Positions 63,723 to 64,000 of a stretch of DNA of 64,000 nt are shown here, one piece after another. The position numbers and the translations under genes are program-made. Under the pieces are notes generated by a model. That model was not told the DNA's origin and searched no databases. It saw only the letters and a program-made list of their open reading frames with translations. How positions within the stretch are numbered: position 1 is the stretch's first letter; each line of letters starts with the position of its first letter. Origin of the DNA: Clostridium sp. C2-6-12. Lineage in GTDB: Bacteria; Bacillota; Clostridia; Clostridiales; Clostridiaceae. The stretch is taken from contig NZ_JAABNP010000009.1 of NCBI RefSeq assembly GCF_009928485.1, positions 62,001 through 126,000 of the forward strand. The letters are read 5' to 3'.

Positions 63723-64000
63723 ATGAGATACACAAGATATGAATATAAAAAATTCAGTAAATTAAGGTTTCTATTTACTGTTTCAATTATTACCTTAATA
63801 TCCATTGGAGGCGGATTATATATGAGTAATTTTGCTTTTCAGGAAAAACAAATAGAAGATAGTTTAAAGCCTTCAAGCAAAGCGGACAATGCAAATCAAG
63901 ATGAGAAGTTTATGGCACTTCAATGTGGATATTATGCTAAAGAAGAAAATGCAAAAGAATTATTAAATTCAATCTCAAAATATTGTGAACCATTCATAGT
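63723..64000 (+). CDS. Membrane protein, N-terminal part (3' truncated)
   Basis: The gene starts at the ATG at 63723 behind AGGGGGT and runs off the window after about 92 residues. It has a basic N-terminus, one membrane helix (about 16-34, FLFTVSIITLISIGGGLYM) and then a polar external part. FMALQCGYYAKEENAKELL near the end looks like the start of a SPOR-type domain, which binds denuded peptidoglycan. The call is based on this short resemblance. Confidence 0.55.
   Translation, partial: MRYTRYEYKKFSKLRFLFTVSIITLISIGGGLYMSNFAFQEKQIEDSLKPSSKADNANQDEKFMALQCGYYAKEENAKELLNSISKYCEPFI

Overview
The window is low-GC DNA from a spore-forming Firmicute, most likely Clostridium sensu stricto and probably the C. 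beijerinckii / C. butyricum group. Grounds: A+T-rich coding, spoIID, spoIIQ-like, spoIIID, yyaC and SASP genes, a biosynthetic-type thiolase directly upstream of an F-type ATP synthase operon, and the order ywmB-murA-spoIID. The species name is inferred from gene content and order; no database search was run.

Region 1 (1-3.8 kb) is the right end of a prophage or phage-tail-like element: the end of a structural gene, a tail fibre protein, two small tail proteins, an XhlA-like protein, two tandem holins and an amidase endolysin. Three GNAT acetyltransferases follow (3.8-5.6 kb).

Region 2 (6-22.4 kb) is housekeeping: a small DnaA-domain-IV-like protein, pyrG, rho, a diacylglycerol-type glycosyltransferase, rpmE, tdk, a DUF1385-PrmC fusion, prfA (RF1, the substrate of PrmC), a membrane protein, the Sua5-type tRNA t6A gene, rpiB, upp, a dCMP deaminase, wecB and a highly expressed thiolase.

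Region 3 (22.4-29.9 kb) is a 0.9-kb non-coding gap and then the complete ATP synthase operon atpIBEFHAGDC, with a clear promoter at its start and a strong terminator at its end.

Region 4 (30-38.2 kb) is a cell-wall and sporulation block: ywmB, murA, spoIID, an ACT-domain protein, a SpoIIQ-like pseudo-peptidase, spoIIID, mbl and yyaC. Its intergenic spaces hold clusters of a 41-bp repeat built around a small hairpin whose paired bases covary.

Region 5 (38.5-39.5 kb) is a seven-tRNA array, Tyr-Val-Thr-Tyr-Val-Thr-Tyr, made by tandem duplication of a 412-bp unit.

Region 6 (39.6-64 kb) carries a MacAB-like ABC exporter with a convergent MerR regulator, an Rpn-like protein, a SASP gene, a YhaO/YhaN (SbcD/SbcC-like) pair, a zinc/manganese-binding lipoprotein, then a run of nucleic-acid genes (NYN-LOTUS protein, membrane-anchored MutS-like ATPase, DEDD exonuclease with a zinc ribbon), a CBS protein, a three-gene PspA operon, an S1-domain protein, pyruvate kinase, an M20 dipeptidase, an NlpC/P60 hydrolase and the start of a membrane protein.

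I found no CRISPR array, complete insertion sequence or known riboswitch. The least explained items are the 41-bp hairpin repeats, the PspA operon with its Cys-rich and Ser-rich partners, the membrane-anchored repair-type ATPases, and the pseudo-peptidase SpoIIQ.
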